DNA from: Streptomyces sp. Root1304
Lineage (GTDB): Bacteria; Actinomycetota; Actinomycetes; Streptomycetales; Streptomycetaceae
Direction of reading: 5' to 3'
Assembly (NCBI RefSeq): GCF_001426405.1
Contig: NZ_LMEP01000005.1
Location: 72,927 to 136,926 of the forward strand
Length of the DNA stretch: 64,000 nucleotides
This document shows, one piece after another, positions 17,128 to 24,627 of the stretch (position 1 is its first letter; every line of letters begins with the position of its first letter). Under the pieces are notes generated by a model, which made no database searches, was not told where the DNA came from, and was given only the letters and a program-made list of their open reading frames with translations. Position numbers and translations under genes: made by a program.

Positions 17128-18294
17128 TCAGCGTGCGAACTTCTTGCTGACCATCTCGTGGGCCGCCTTGGCGCCCCGGCCGAGCTGCGGTCCCGCGAGC
17201 CAGCCGTTGCTGCCGGCCGGGCCGATCGAGGTGTTCGACACCAGGGCCGTCCTGCCGTTCGGCAGCACCCGGAACCAGCCGCCGCCCGAGGAACCCGCGG
17301 TCATCGTGCAGCCGATCCGGTACATGGTCGGCGTGGCCGGAGCCGTGGTCAGCCGCGTGGCGCGGTCGAGGCACTTGTGCATGATCACGCCGTTGTACGG
17401 GGGCGCCTGCGGGTACCCCCAGGCGCCCACCGTCCCGGACTGCGCGGGGGCCGGCGCGGAGAAGTCGACCGGCAGCGCGACGCCGACGGTCTCCTCCAGC
17501 GACTTGCCGCCCCGCTGCGGCTGCACGTGCAGCACGGCGTAGTCGTACGGCCAGGCCTGGTTGGTGCCGCCGGACTTGATCCACTCACCCGAGGTCACGG
17601 CCCAGTCGGCCCAGTACTGGCCGTACGGGTAGATCTCGTGCGGCTGCGCGTTGTTCAGCGCGGCCGGGGACTTGCCCAGGTCGTTGAAGGCCGGGACGAA
17701 GGTGATGTTGCGGTACCAGCCGCCCTTCCCGCCCGCGTGGACGCAGTGGCCGGCCGTCCACACCAGGTTGGACTTCCCGGGCCGGCGCGGGTCCTTCACG
17801 ATCGTGCCCGAGCAGACCATGTGGCCCTGCGGCGCGTCGAAGAAGATCTTGCCGACCGGGGCCGCGTTGCGGTGGTACGGAGTCTTCTCGCGCTGCGCCC
17901 TGACGGGACGGGGCGTCGGGTCGGTGCCGCCGCCACCGGCCTGCGCGGTGATCGTCTGGTCCGGGCTCTTCGCGGACTGCATCCGCGCCGGGTTCCAGAG
18001 CCCGTCGATCACCGGGTTGACGAAGTCCTCGGCCTCACGGAGCCAGGTGTCCTTGTCCCAGTTCTTCCACTCGCCGTCCTTCCACTTGTCCAGGTCGACG
18101 CCGTGCTTCTTGAGCTTGTCGGCGAGGTCCTTGGAAAGGTCGGTGTCACCGCCGTCGGTGGCCGGCGCGGAGCTGCTCGCCCCGGCGGCGGGCTTGTCGG
18201 CGGCGGGCGTCTCGGTGGGGCCGCAGGCCGTGGCGGTCAGCGCGAGCGCGGCGGCCAGGCCGAGGGCGGCGGGCAGTATTCGTATGGAACGCAT
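17128..18294 (-). CDS. trypsin-fold secreted lipoprotein (paralogue 2)
   Basis: 388 residues from the ATG at 18294. The signal peptide MRSIRILPAALGLAAALALT ends in lipobox ATAC, giving C24 as lipidated residue. A Ser/Ala linker and a Lys/Asp/Trp-rich helix (DLDKWKDGEWKNWDKDTW) follow. The chymotrypsin-like domain has VWTAGHCVHAG, the Asp-containing YDYAVLHVQ and the nucleophile region AGSSGGGW. Cysteines around TAGHC and IGCTMT can form the usual disulfides. It is a downstream tandem copy of the neighbouring gene, with the same layout and many identical blocks. Cell-surface proteolysis is likely; the substrate is unknown. Confidence 0.87.
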   Translation of the reverse strand: MRSIRILPAALGLAAALALTATACGPTETPAADKPAAGASSSAPATDGGDTDLSKDLADKLKKHGVDLDKWKDGEWKNWDKDTWLREAEDFVNPVIDGLWNPARMQSAKSPDQTITAQAGGGGTDPTPRPVRAQREKTPYHRNAAPVGKIFFDAPQGHMVCSGTIVKDPRRPGKSNLVWTAGHCVHAGGKGGWYRNITFVPAFNDLGKSPAALNNAQPHEIYPYGQYWADWAVTSGEWIKSGGTNQAWPYDYAVLHVQPQRGGKSLEETVGVALPVDFSAPAPAQSGTVGAWGYPQAPPYNGVIMHKCLDRATRLTTAPATPTMYRIGCTMTAGSSGGGWFRVLPNGRTALVSNTSIGPAGSNGWLAGPQLGRGAKAAHEMVSKKFAR

Positions 18295-18368
18295 GAATCG
18301 ATTCCCCGTTGGATTTGCCATGGACGTGTCATGAGCGGTGCACAGTATGCCGGTCGTGCGAAACAAGC

Positions 18369-18400
18369 ACGGAGGCGGGACCCGAGGGACCCGCCTCCGT
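18369..18400 (-). terminator. hairpin between the two protease paralogues
   Basis: An 11-bp stem ACGGAGGCGGG/CCCGCCTCCGT with a ten-base loop lies just after the stop of the upstream paralogue. It separates the two genes, so each probably has its own promoter. Confidence 0.75.
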
Positions 18401-18412
18401 ACCGACGCCCGC

Positions 18413-19591
18413 CTATCGGCCGGCGTACTTCTTGCTGACCTCGTCGAAGACGGCCTTGGCCTCGGGTCCGAAGCGCGGACCGGCGAGCCACCCCGCCGTC
18501 GACGGGCCGATCGAGGTGTTCGACACCAGCGCCGGCTTGCCGTCACCGCCCTGGGCGACCCAGCCGCCACCGGACGAACCGCCGGTCATCGTGCAGCCGA
18601 TGCGGTACATCGTCGGCTGCTCCGCCTTCAGGGACAGCCGGCCCGGCTTGTCCTCGCACTGGAACATCTTCTGGCCGTCGAACGGCGGCGCCGCCGGGTA
18701 GCCGGTCGCCTTCAGGCTCGCGATCTTCGGCACCGCCGGAGCGTTGAACTCCACCGGAAGCGCCGAACCGACGGTCTCCTCCAGGGACTTGCCCGAGCCG
18801 CCCTTCTCCGGGGTCACCTGGATGACCGCGAAGTCGTACGGAGCGCCCGCGCCGCCGGTGGACGCGCCCTGGGCGATCCACTGGTCGGAGGTCTTCACCC
18901 AGTCCGCCCACCACACGCCGTAGGGCGCGATCTGCTCCCGCGTCGCCTTCTCCAGGTCGGAGGTCGACATCGCCGCGTCGTTGTACGAGGGCACGAAGGC
19001 GATGTTGCGGTACCAGCCGCCCTGCTTGCCCTTGTGCACGCAGTGGCCGGCCGTCCACACCATGTTCGACTTGCCGGGGTGCGCCGGGTCCTTCACGACC
19101 GTGGCCGAGCAGACCATCGAACCCTCGGGCCCGTCGAAGAACACCTTCCCGGACTCCGGGGCGTTGGCGTGGTACTTCGCCGCCACGGCCTTCGCACGCA
19201 CCGGGTCCGGCGTCGGGTCGGTCACGCCCTTGTCGCCCGAGATGTCCTCCTCCTCGACCGGCTTGTCGGGGCGCTCGGCCTCCCGCATCCGGTCCGGGTT
19301 CCAGAGGTCCTCGATGATCGGGTTGACGAAGTCCTTGGCCTCACGCAGCCACTTGTCCCGGTCCCAGTTCCTCCACTCGCCGTCGCGCCACTTGTCGACG
19401 TCGATCCCGTGCTCCTTCAGGCGCTCCTTCAGGTCCTCCGGAATCTTGATCTTGTCGACCGGGTTCTGGGCGGTCGCGGGCGCGCTGGGCTTGTCTCCCG
19501 CGTTGTCCTCACTCGGTCCACAGGCCGTAACGGTGAGCGCCAGCGCCGCGACGGCGGAAGCCGCCGTCAGCAGCGGACGAATCGATCGCAT
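18413..19591 (-). CDS. trypsin-fold secreted lipoprotein (paralogue 1)
   Basis: 392 residues. The signal peptide ends in lipobox VTAC (C24), followed by an acidic linker. The helical segment DVDKWRDGEWRNWDRDKWLR (about 65-84) is shared with the downstream paralogue and is not part of a standard protease. The catalytic set can be assigned as H183 (WTAGHCVH), D253 (PYDFAVIQV) and S340 (GGSSGGGW). The S1 pocket region (YRIGCTMTGG) is unlike classical trypsins, so specificity is unpredictable. The protein should sit on the outer face of the membrane. It diverges from the siderophore operon. Confidence 0.87.
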   Translation of the reverse strand: MRSIRPLLTAASAVAALALTVTACGPSEDNAGDKPSAPATAQNPVDKIKIPEDLKERLKEHGIDVDKWRDGEWRNWDRDKWLREAKDFVNPIIEDLWNPDRMREAERPDKPVEEEDISGDKGVTDPTPDPVRAKAVAAKYHANAPESGKVFFDGPEGSMVCSATVVKDPAHPGKSNMVWTAGHCVHKGKQGGWYRNIAFVPSYNDAAMSTSDLEKATREQIAPYGVWWADWVKTSDQWIAQGASTGGAGAPYDFAVIQVTPEKGGSGKSLEETVGSALPVEFNAPAVPKIASLKATGYPAAPPFDGQKMFQCEDKPGRLSLKAEQPTMYRIGCTMTGGSSGGGWVAQGGDGKPALVSNTSIGPSTAGWLAGPRFGPEAKAVFDEVSKKYAGR

Positions 19592-19912
19592 CTCGTGATC
19601 CCCCTGGGACTACGTCTACTTGTGCTTGGGTCAACAGCGGCCGTGCCCGCGCGGACAGCGGCCGACGGCCCCCACTATGCCGGTGCCGGAGGGGACGGTA
19701 CGCGGCCGGTCGGCGGTTCCGGTCATCGTTCGGCCGTTGCCGTGCCGTGATCCGGGACACGCCAAGTTCCTGCCCTCCGGCCCGTGATCCCGGGCAGGCC
19801 GCGTCGTTGGTACGGACGGGGGACACAACGGTGGCGTGCGGAGCGGCCCTTGCGGCGGCTCCACGACGCCCCGATGTGCAACGCAACTGTTACAGCGGGA
19901 GGACACCGAGCC
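19592..19912. other. intergenic region between protease and siderophore operon
   Basis: 321 bp with no gene. It must hold the divergent promoters. I looked for the DmdR1/IdeR iron box (TTAGGTTAGGCTAACCTAA type) and saw none. A short A/T-richer patch (GTGCAACGCAACTGTTACAG, 19875-19894) lies about 20 bp before the aminotransferase start and could be an operator or promoter element. This is unsupported beyond its position. Confidence 0.4.
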
Positions 19913-21460
19913 GTGGCCGTGACCGAATCAGCTCCGGCCGTTCCACCGGCCGCGCGGACCCAGACCCGGACGACCGACGCCCCCGGCAGCGACGCCGCCG
20001 GCACTGATGCCGCCGGCCCCGACGACCGGACCCCGGCGGCCGGCCGTGCTCCGGAACGGGAGCCCCGGACTCCGGGAGGCGGAGGCGGCGGGTACGAAGG
20101 CATCCTGCGCCGCCAGTCCCTGCGGGAATCCGCCGCCCGCACCTACGCCCGATCCCTGCCGATCGTCCCCGTGCGCGCCCGCGGCCTGACCATCGAGGGC
20201 GCCGACGGCCGCCGCTATCTGGACTGCCTCTCCGGGGCGGGGACGCTGGCCCTCGGCCACAACCACCCCGTCGTCCTCGAAGCCGTCAAGAAGGTCCTCG
20301 ACTCGGGTGCACCGCTCCACGTCCTGGACCTCGCCACCCCGGTGAAGGACGCCTTCACCACCGAGCTGTTCGCCACCCTGCCGAGCGGACTCGCCGACGA
20401 CGCCCGCATCCAGTTCTGCGGCCCCGCGGGCACGGACGCCGTCGAGGCGGCCCTCAAACTCGTCAGGACCGCCACCGGCCGCGACGGACTCCTCGCCTTC
20501 ACCGGCGCCTACCACGGCATGACCGCCGGCGCCCTCGACGCCTCCGGGGGAGCCACCGGCGTCCGGGTCACCCGGCTGCCCTACCCGCAGCAGTACCGCT
20601 GCCCCTTCGGCGTCGGCGGCGAACGCGGCGCCCAACTGGCCGCCCACTGGACCCAGAACCTCCTCGACGACCCCAAGAGCGGCGTCGCCACCCCCGCCGG
20701 AATGATCGTCGAGGCCGTCCAGGGCGAAGGCGGTGTCCTGCCCGCCCCCGACGACTGGATGCGCCGCATGCGCCGCATCACCGCCGACCGCTCCATCCCC
20801 CTCGTCGTCGACGAGGTCCAGACCGGCGTCGGCCGCACCGGCGCCTTCTGGGCGGTCGAGCACAGCGGCGTCGTGCCCGACGTGATGGTCCTCTCCAAGG
20901 CCATCGGCGGCTCCCTCCCCCTCGCCGTCATCGTCTACAGGTCCGAGCTCGACGCCTGGCAACCCGGCGCCCACGCGGGCACCTTCCGCGGCAACCAGCT
21001 CGCCATGGCCGCCGGCACCGCCACCCTCGCGTACGTCCGCGAGAACAAGCTCGCCGAACGGGCCGGCGCCCTCGGCGCCCGCATCCTCGGCCGGCTCCAG
21101 GACCTCGCCGCCGACCACCCCTGCGTCGGCGAGGTCCGCGGCCGGGGCCTGATGATCGGCGTCGAACTCGTCGACCCCGACGCGGCGGGCCCGGACGACC
21201 TCGTCCCGCCGGCCGCCCCCGCGCTGGCCCTCGCCGTCCAGCAGGAATGCCTCGCCCGCGGGCTCATCGTCGAACTCGGCGGCCGCCACTCCGCCGTGGT
21301 CCGGCTCCTGCCCCCGCTCACCCTCACCGACGAGCAGGCCACCGCCGTCCTTGACCGCTTCGCCGACGCCCTCGCCGCGGCCGAACGGGCCCACACCCCC
21401 CACCCGCCCGTTACTCCCCGGGCCCTGGCCCCCCGGACCGACACCGGGCCGTCCCACTGA
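19913..21460 (+). CDS. class III aminotransferase, diaminobutyrate--2-oxoglutarate transaminase family
   Basis: 515 residues from the GTG at 19913, behind GGGAGG. After about 55 disordered residues the fold-type-I PLP domain begins (LRRQSLRESAARTYARSLPI). The PLP lysine is K329 in VMVLSKAIGGSLPLA, and the Asp motif VVDEVQTGVGRTG precedes it. It resembles RhbA/DABA transaminases, which make L-2,4-diaminobutyrate from aspartate semialdehyde in siderophore clusters. It is the first gene of a four-gene operon with two IucA/IucC synthetases and an acetyltransferase. No diaminobutyrate decarboxylase is adjacent. The N- and C-terminal extensions are Pro/Thr-rich. Confidence 0.88.
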   Translation: MAVTESAPAVPPAARTQTRTTDAPGSDAAGTDAAGPDDRTPAAGRAPEREPRTPGGGGGGYEGILRRQSLRESAARTYARSLPIVPVRARGLTIEGADGRRYLDCLSGAGTLALGHNHPVVLEAVKKVLDSGAPLHVLDLATPVKDAFTTELFATLPSGLADDARIQFCGPAGTDAVEAALKLVRTATGRDGLLAFTGAYHGMTAGALDASGGATGVRVTRLPYPQQYRCPFGVGGERGAQLAAHWTQNLLDDPKSGVATPAGMIVEAVQGEGGVLPAPDDWMRRMRRITADRSIPLVVDEVQTGVGRTGAFWAVEHSGVVPDVMVLSKAIGGSLPLAVIVYRSELDAWQPGAHAGTFRGNQLAMAAGTATLAYVRENKLAERAGALGARILGRLQDLAADHPCVGEVRGRGLMIGVELVDPDAAGPDDLVPPAAPALALAVQQECLARGLIVELGGRHSAVVRLLPPLTLTDEQATAVLDRFADALAAAERAHTPHPPVTPRALAPRTDTGPSH

Positions 21461-21498
21461 ACCCGGACCGCCCCCGGCCCCACCCCAAGGAAGCCCCC

Positions 21499-23703
21499 GT
21501 GAACGCCACCCCCACCTCCCCGGGACCCGAAACCGAGGCACCCCTCGCCGTCGACCGTCTCGACACCCCTCCACCCCCCACCGAAGCACCCCCCACCAGC
21601 ACCGCGACTCCCGGCACGACCACCACCGAGGCGGCCACGCCGCCCCACACCCCCGCGTCCTGCTCGGCCACACCGGGCTCTGCGGAAGACACCGGGCCCC
21701 GCACCCCCGCGCCCGGCTCCGCCGCCCACCGCTCCGGGGAAGACACCGCGTCCCGCACCCCCGCGCCCGGCTCCGCCACACCGGGCTCCCTGGGATACGC
21801 CCGCACGTCCGCCCCCGGCTCCGTCACTCCGCGCTCCGTGGAACACGCCGCGCCTCACACCCCCCTCCTGGGCTCCGCCGATTCCGTTGCGTGGGGCACC
21901 CCCGTACCCGACCCCGCGGATCCCACCGTCCCGCGCCAGCACATCGGGCCCTACGACTCCCGCCCGCACCGCCCGGTCGCGGCCGTCGACCCCCTGGACG
22001 ACCCCGACCCGCAGCGCGCCGCCGACGCGGCGGCCGTCGAGAACCTGCTCCGTTGCTGGGTCCGGGAGAAGAACCTGCCCGCCCCCGGCTCCACCACCCT
22101 GCGCGTCCCCCTCGACGCCAGTGGCACCGCCCTCCTCGTCCCCGTCCGCTACTGGTCACCCACCGGCTGGCACCGCTTCGGCGCCCCCGCCCTCGAAGGA
22201 CTCCCCGCCTCGGCTCCCGCCGTCGACGCCGTGACGGCGGCAGCCCTGCTCAGCCGGGAGACCAGCCGTTCAGAGGGCACCGAACTCGTCGGCAGGGTCG
22301 CCGACTCCACCCGCCGCACCGCCGAGTTCCTGGAGGAGCGTCGCCGTAGGCCTCACCCGCACCCCGACGCCGACCTCTTCCTCGCCGCCGAACAGTCCCT
22401 CCTCCTCGGCCACCCCCTGCACCCGACCCCCAAGAGCCGCGAAGGCCTCTCCGAGTCGGAGTCCCGGCTCTACTCACCCGAACTGCACGGCTCCTTCCCG
22501 CTGCACTGGATCGCAGTCGACCACTGCCTCCTCGCCTCCGACTCCGCCTGGACCGAACAGGGCCGTCCGGTCAGCGCGGAACAGATCGTCGCGGCCCTCG
22601 CCGAGGGGCTCACGCTCCCCCCCGGCACCGCACCCCTGCCCGTACACCCCTGGCAGGCCCGTGAACTCCTGCACCGCCCCGAGGTCCGCGCCCTCCTCGA
22701 CGCCGGCCTCCTCCACGACCTCGGTCTCCACGGCAGCCCCTGGCACCCCACCTCCTCCGTCCGTACCGTGCACCGCCCCGGCGCCCGGGCCATGCTCAAA
22801 CTCTCCCTCGGCCTGCGCATCACCAACTCGCGCCGCGAGAACCTCCGCAAGGAGCTGCACCGCGGTGTCGAGGTCCACCGGCTGCTCCGTACCGGCCTCG
22901 TCGACGAATGGCAGGCGGTCCACCCGGGATTCGACATCGTCCGCGACCCCGCCTGGCTGGCCGTCGACAACCCGGAAGGCGCCCCCGTCACCGGACTCGA
23001 CGTCATGATCCGCCACAACCCCTTCGGGCCCGGCGACGACGCCGTCTGCATCGCCTCCCTGACCGCCCCCCGTCCCTGGCCCGGCACCACCGCGATGCGT
23101 TCCCGGCTCGCCGACATCATCGGCCGGCTCGCCGAGCGCACCGCCCGCCCCACCACGGCCGTCGCCACCGAGTGGTTCCTCCGCTACCTCGACCAGGTCG
23201 TCCGCCCCATTCTTTGGCTCGACGGACACGCCGGCATCGCCCTGGAAGCCCACCAGCAGAACACCCTGGTCCTCCTGGACCCCGACGGCTGGCCGGTCGG
23301 CGGCCGCTACCGCGACAACCAGGGCTACTACTTCCGCGAGTCCCACCGCAGCGAGCTGGAGAGCCGCCTCCCCGGCGTCGGCGACGAGAGCGACACCTTC
23401 GTCTCCGACCAGGTCACCGACGAACGCTTCGCCTACTACCTGGGCATCAACAACGTCCTCGGTCTCATCGGCGCCTTCGGCTCCCAGCAACTCGCCGACG
23501 AGCGGGTGCTGCTGGCCGCCTTCCGCAGCTTCCTGACCTCCGCGACCGGCCTCGGCTCCCCCCTGCCGCACCGTCTCCTGGAAGCAGCGACCCTGCGCAG
23601 CAAGGCCAACCTGCTCACCCGCCTCCACGGTATGGACGAACTCGTCGGCCCCGTCGACACCCAGTCCGTGTACGTCACCGTCACCAACCCCCTCCGCAAC
23701 TGA
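21499..23703 (+). CDS. IucA/IucC-family siderophore synthetase with repeat-rich N-terminal extension
   Basis: 734 residues, against about 580-620 for the family. The GTG at 21499 has AAGGAAG upstream, so the extension is probably translated. Residues 1-160 are Pro/Thr/Ala-rich with 18-residue repeats. The synthetase domain then runs to the end. It has ENLLRCWVREKNLP, HPTPKSREG, the ATP-binding HPWQ, KLSLGLRITNSRREN, DVMIRHNPF and EAHQQNTLVLLD, then the C-terminal FhuF-like part with RDNQGYYF. NIS synthetases adenylate a carboxylate (citrate, succinyl or similar) and condense it with an amine or alcohol. The RITNSRREN motif is closer to IucA/AlcC-type than to the second synthetase here. Confidence 0.92.
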   Translation: MNATPTSPGPETEAPLAVDRLDTPPPPTEAPPTSTATPGTTTTEAATPPHTPASCSATPGSAEDTGPRTPAPGSAAHRSGEDTASRTPAPGSATPGSLGYARTSAPGSVTPRSVEHAAPHTPLLGSADSVAWGTPVPDPADPTVPRQHIGPYDSRPHRPVAAVDPLDDPDPQRAADAAAVENLLRCWVREKNLPAPGSTTLRVPLDASGTALLVPVRYWSPTGWHRFGAPALEGLPASAPAVDAVTAAALLSRETSRSEGTELVGRVADSTRRTAEFLEERRRRPHPHPDADLFLAAEQSLLLGHPLHPTPKSREGLSESESRLYSPELHGSFPLHWIAVDHCLLASDSAWTEQGRPVSAEQIVAALAEGLTLPPGTAPLPVHPWQARELLHRPEVRALLDAGLLHDLGLHGSPWHPTSSVRTVHRPGARAMLKLSLGLRITNSRRENLRKELHRGVEVHRLLRTGLVDEWQAVHPGFDIVRDPAWLAVDNPEGAPVTGLDVMIRHNPFGPGDDAVCIASLTAPRPWPGTTAMRSRLADIIGRLAERTARPTTAVATEWFLRYLDQVVRPILWLDGHAGIALEAHQQNTLVLLDPDGWPVGGRYRDNQGYYFRESHRSELESRLPGVGDESDTFVSDQVTDERFAYYLGINNVLGLIGAFGSQQLADERVLLAAFRSFLTSATGLGSPLPHRLLEAATLRSKANLLTRLHGMDELVGPVDTQSVYVTVTNPLRN
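21646..21880 (+). repeat. 54-bp (18-codon) repeats inside the synthetase N-terminus
   Basis: Units start at 21646, 21700 and 21754 at exact 54-bp spacing, with degenerate further copies to about 21880. A 24-base core (21700-21723) is identical at 21754-21777. Translated core: TPAPGSA. The repeat length keeps the reading frame. Confidence 0.8.
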
Positions 23704-23719
23704 TCCCGTCCGCCCTACC

Positions 23720-23774
23720 CGGCGACCTCAGCCGCCCGGGCGACCGAGTCACTCCGGCGACCTCAGCCGCCCGG
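23720..23774 (+). repeat. 20-bp direct repeat between synthetase and acetyltransferase genes
   Basis: CGGCGACCTCAGCCGCCCGG occurs at 23720-23739 and 23755-23774 (35-bp period) in the 177-bp spacer. No terminator is evident, so the operon probably continues through it. Confidence 0.75.
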
Positions 23775-23880
23775 CCCGAGCCACACAGGCCCGAACCGCC
23801 CCGGCTCGCGCCACCCCACTCGAACCGCCCCACCTCCCCGGGGACCACCCCGACCGCACCGCCGAGAGGAGAGCGACACC

Positions 23881-24567
23881 GTGTCACCCGCCCGCCCACC
23901 GGTCGAACCGCCGGGGGACGACACCCTCGACCTGAGGCTCGACGACCTCGTCGCCCTCCTCGAAAGCGGTCACCTCGACGCCGAGCTGCTCGACGGCGAC
24001 CTCCTGGACTCCGTGGCCTCCTGGGGCTTCGCCGACACCCCCGTCGGTATCTTCCGGCTCGTCCCCGTACAGCTCGAACGAGACCTACCGCTGCTGACCC
24101 GGTGGATGAACGACCCCGCCGTCTCGGCCTTCTGGGAACTCGCCGGCCCGGACACCGTGACCGCCGACCACATCCGTGCCCAACTGGAGGGCGACGGCCG
24201 CAGCGTCCCCTGCGTCGGAGTCCTCGACGGCACGCCCATGAGCTACTTCGAGATCTACCGCGCCGACCTCGACCCGCTCGCCCGGCACTACCCGGCCCGC
24301 CCCCACGACACGGGTATCCATCTGCTGATCGGAGGCGTCACCGACCGGGGCCGGGGCGTCGGTACCACGCTCCTGCGCGCCGTCGCCGACCTCGTCCTCG
24401 ACCACCGTCCCCGCTGTACCCGCGTCGTGGCGGAACCCGACATCCGCAACACCCCCTCCGTCTCGGCCTTCCTCAGCGGCGGCTTCCGCTACGCGGCGGA
24501 AGTCGACCTACCCGACAAACAAGCGGCGCTCATGCTCCGTGACCGCGCCCTCCGTCACGTTCTGTGA
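23881..24567 (+). CDS. GNAT-type siderophore acyltransferase (IucB/RhbD-like)
   Basis: 228 residues from a GTG behind GAGAGGAGAG. The first 55 residues are acidic and variable. The acetyltransferase domain starts at GIFRLVPVQLERDLPLLTRW and carries MNDPAVSAFWEL, the conserved SYFEIYRADLDPLARHY and the acyl-CoA loop GGVTDRGRGVGTTLL. It ends with AEPDIRNTPSVSAFLSGGFR. These are the motifs of the siderophore acetyltransferases that acylate an (often hydroxylated) diamine. Here no hydroxylase is encoded nearby, so the substrate may be a plain diamine or be supplied by another cluster. It sits between the two synthetase genes. Confidence 0.88.
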   Translation: MSPARPPVEPPGDDTLDLRLDDLVALLESGHLDAELLDGDLLDSVASWGFADTPVGIFRLVPVQLERDLPLLTRWMNDPAVSAFWELAGPDTVTADHIRAQLEGDGRSVPCVGVLDGTPMSYFEIYRADLDPLARHYPARPHDTGIHLLIGGVTDRGRGVGTTLLRAVADLVLDHRPRCTRVVAEPDIRNTPSVSAFLSGGFRYAAEVDLPDKQAALMLRDRALRHVL

Positions 24568-24627
24568 ACACTCTCTGTCATCTGAACGCCGCTGATTCCC
24601 CAGCGGTTCCCACTTCGAGGAGTCTTT

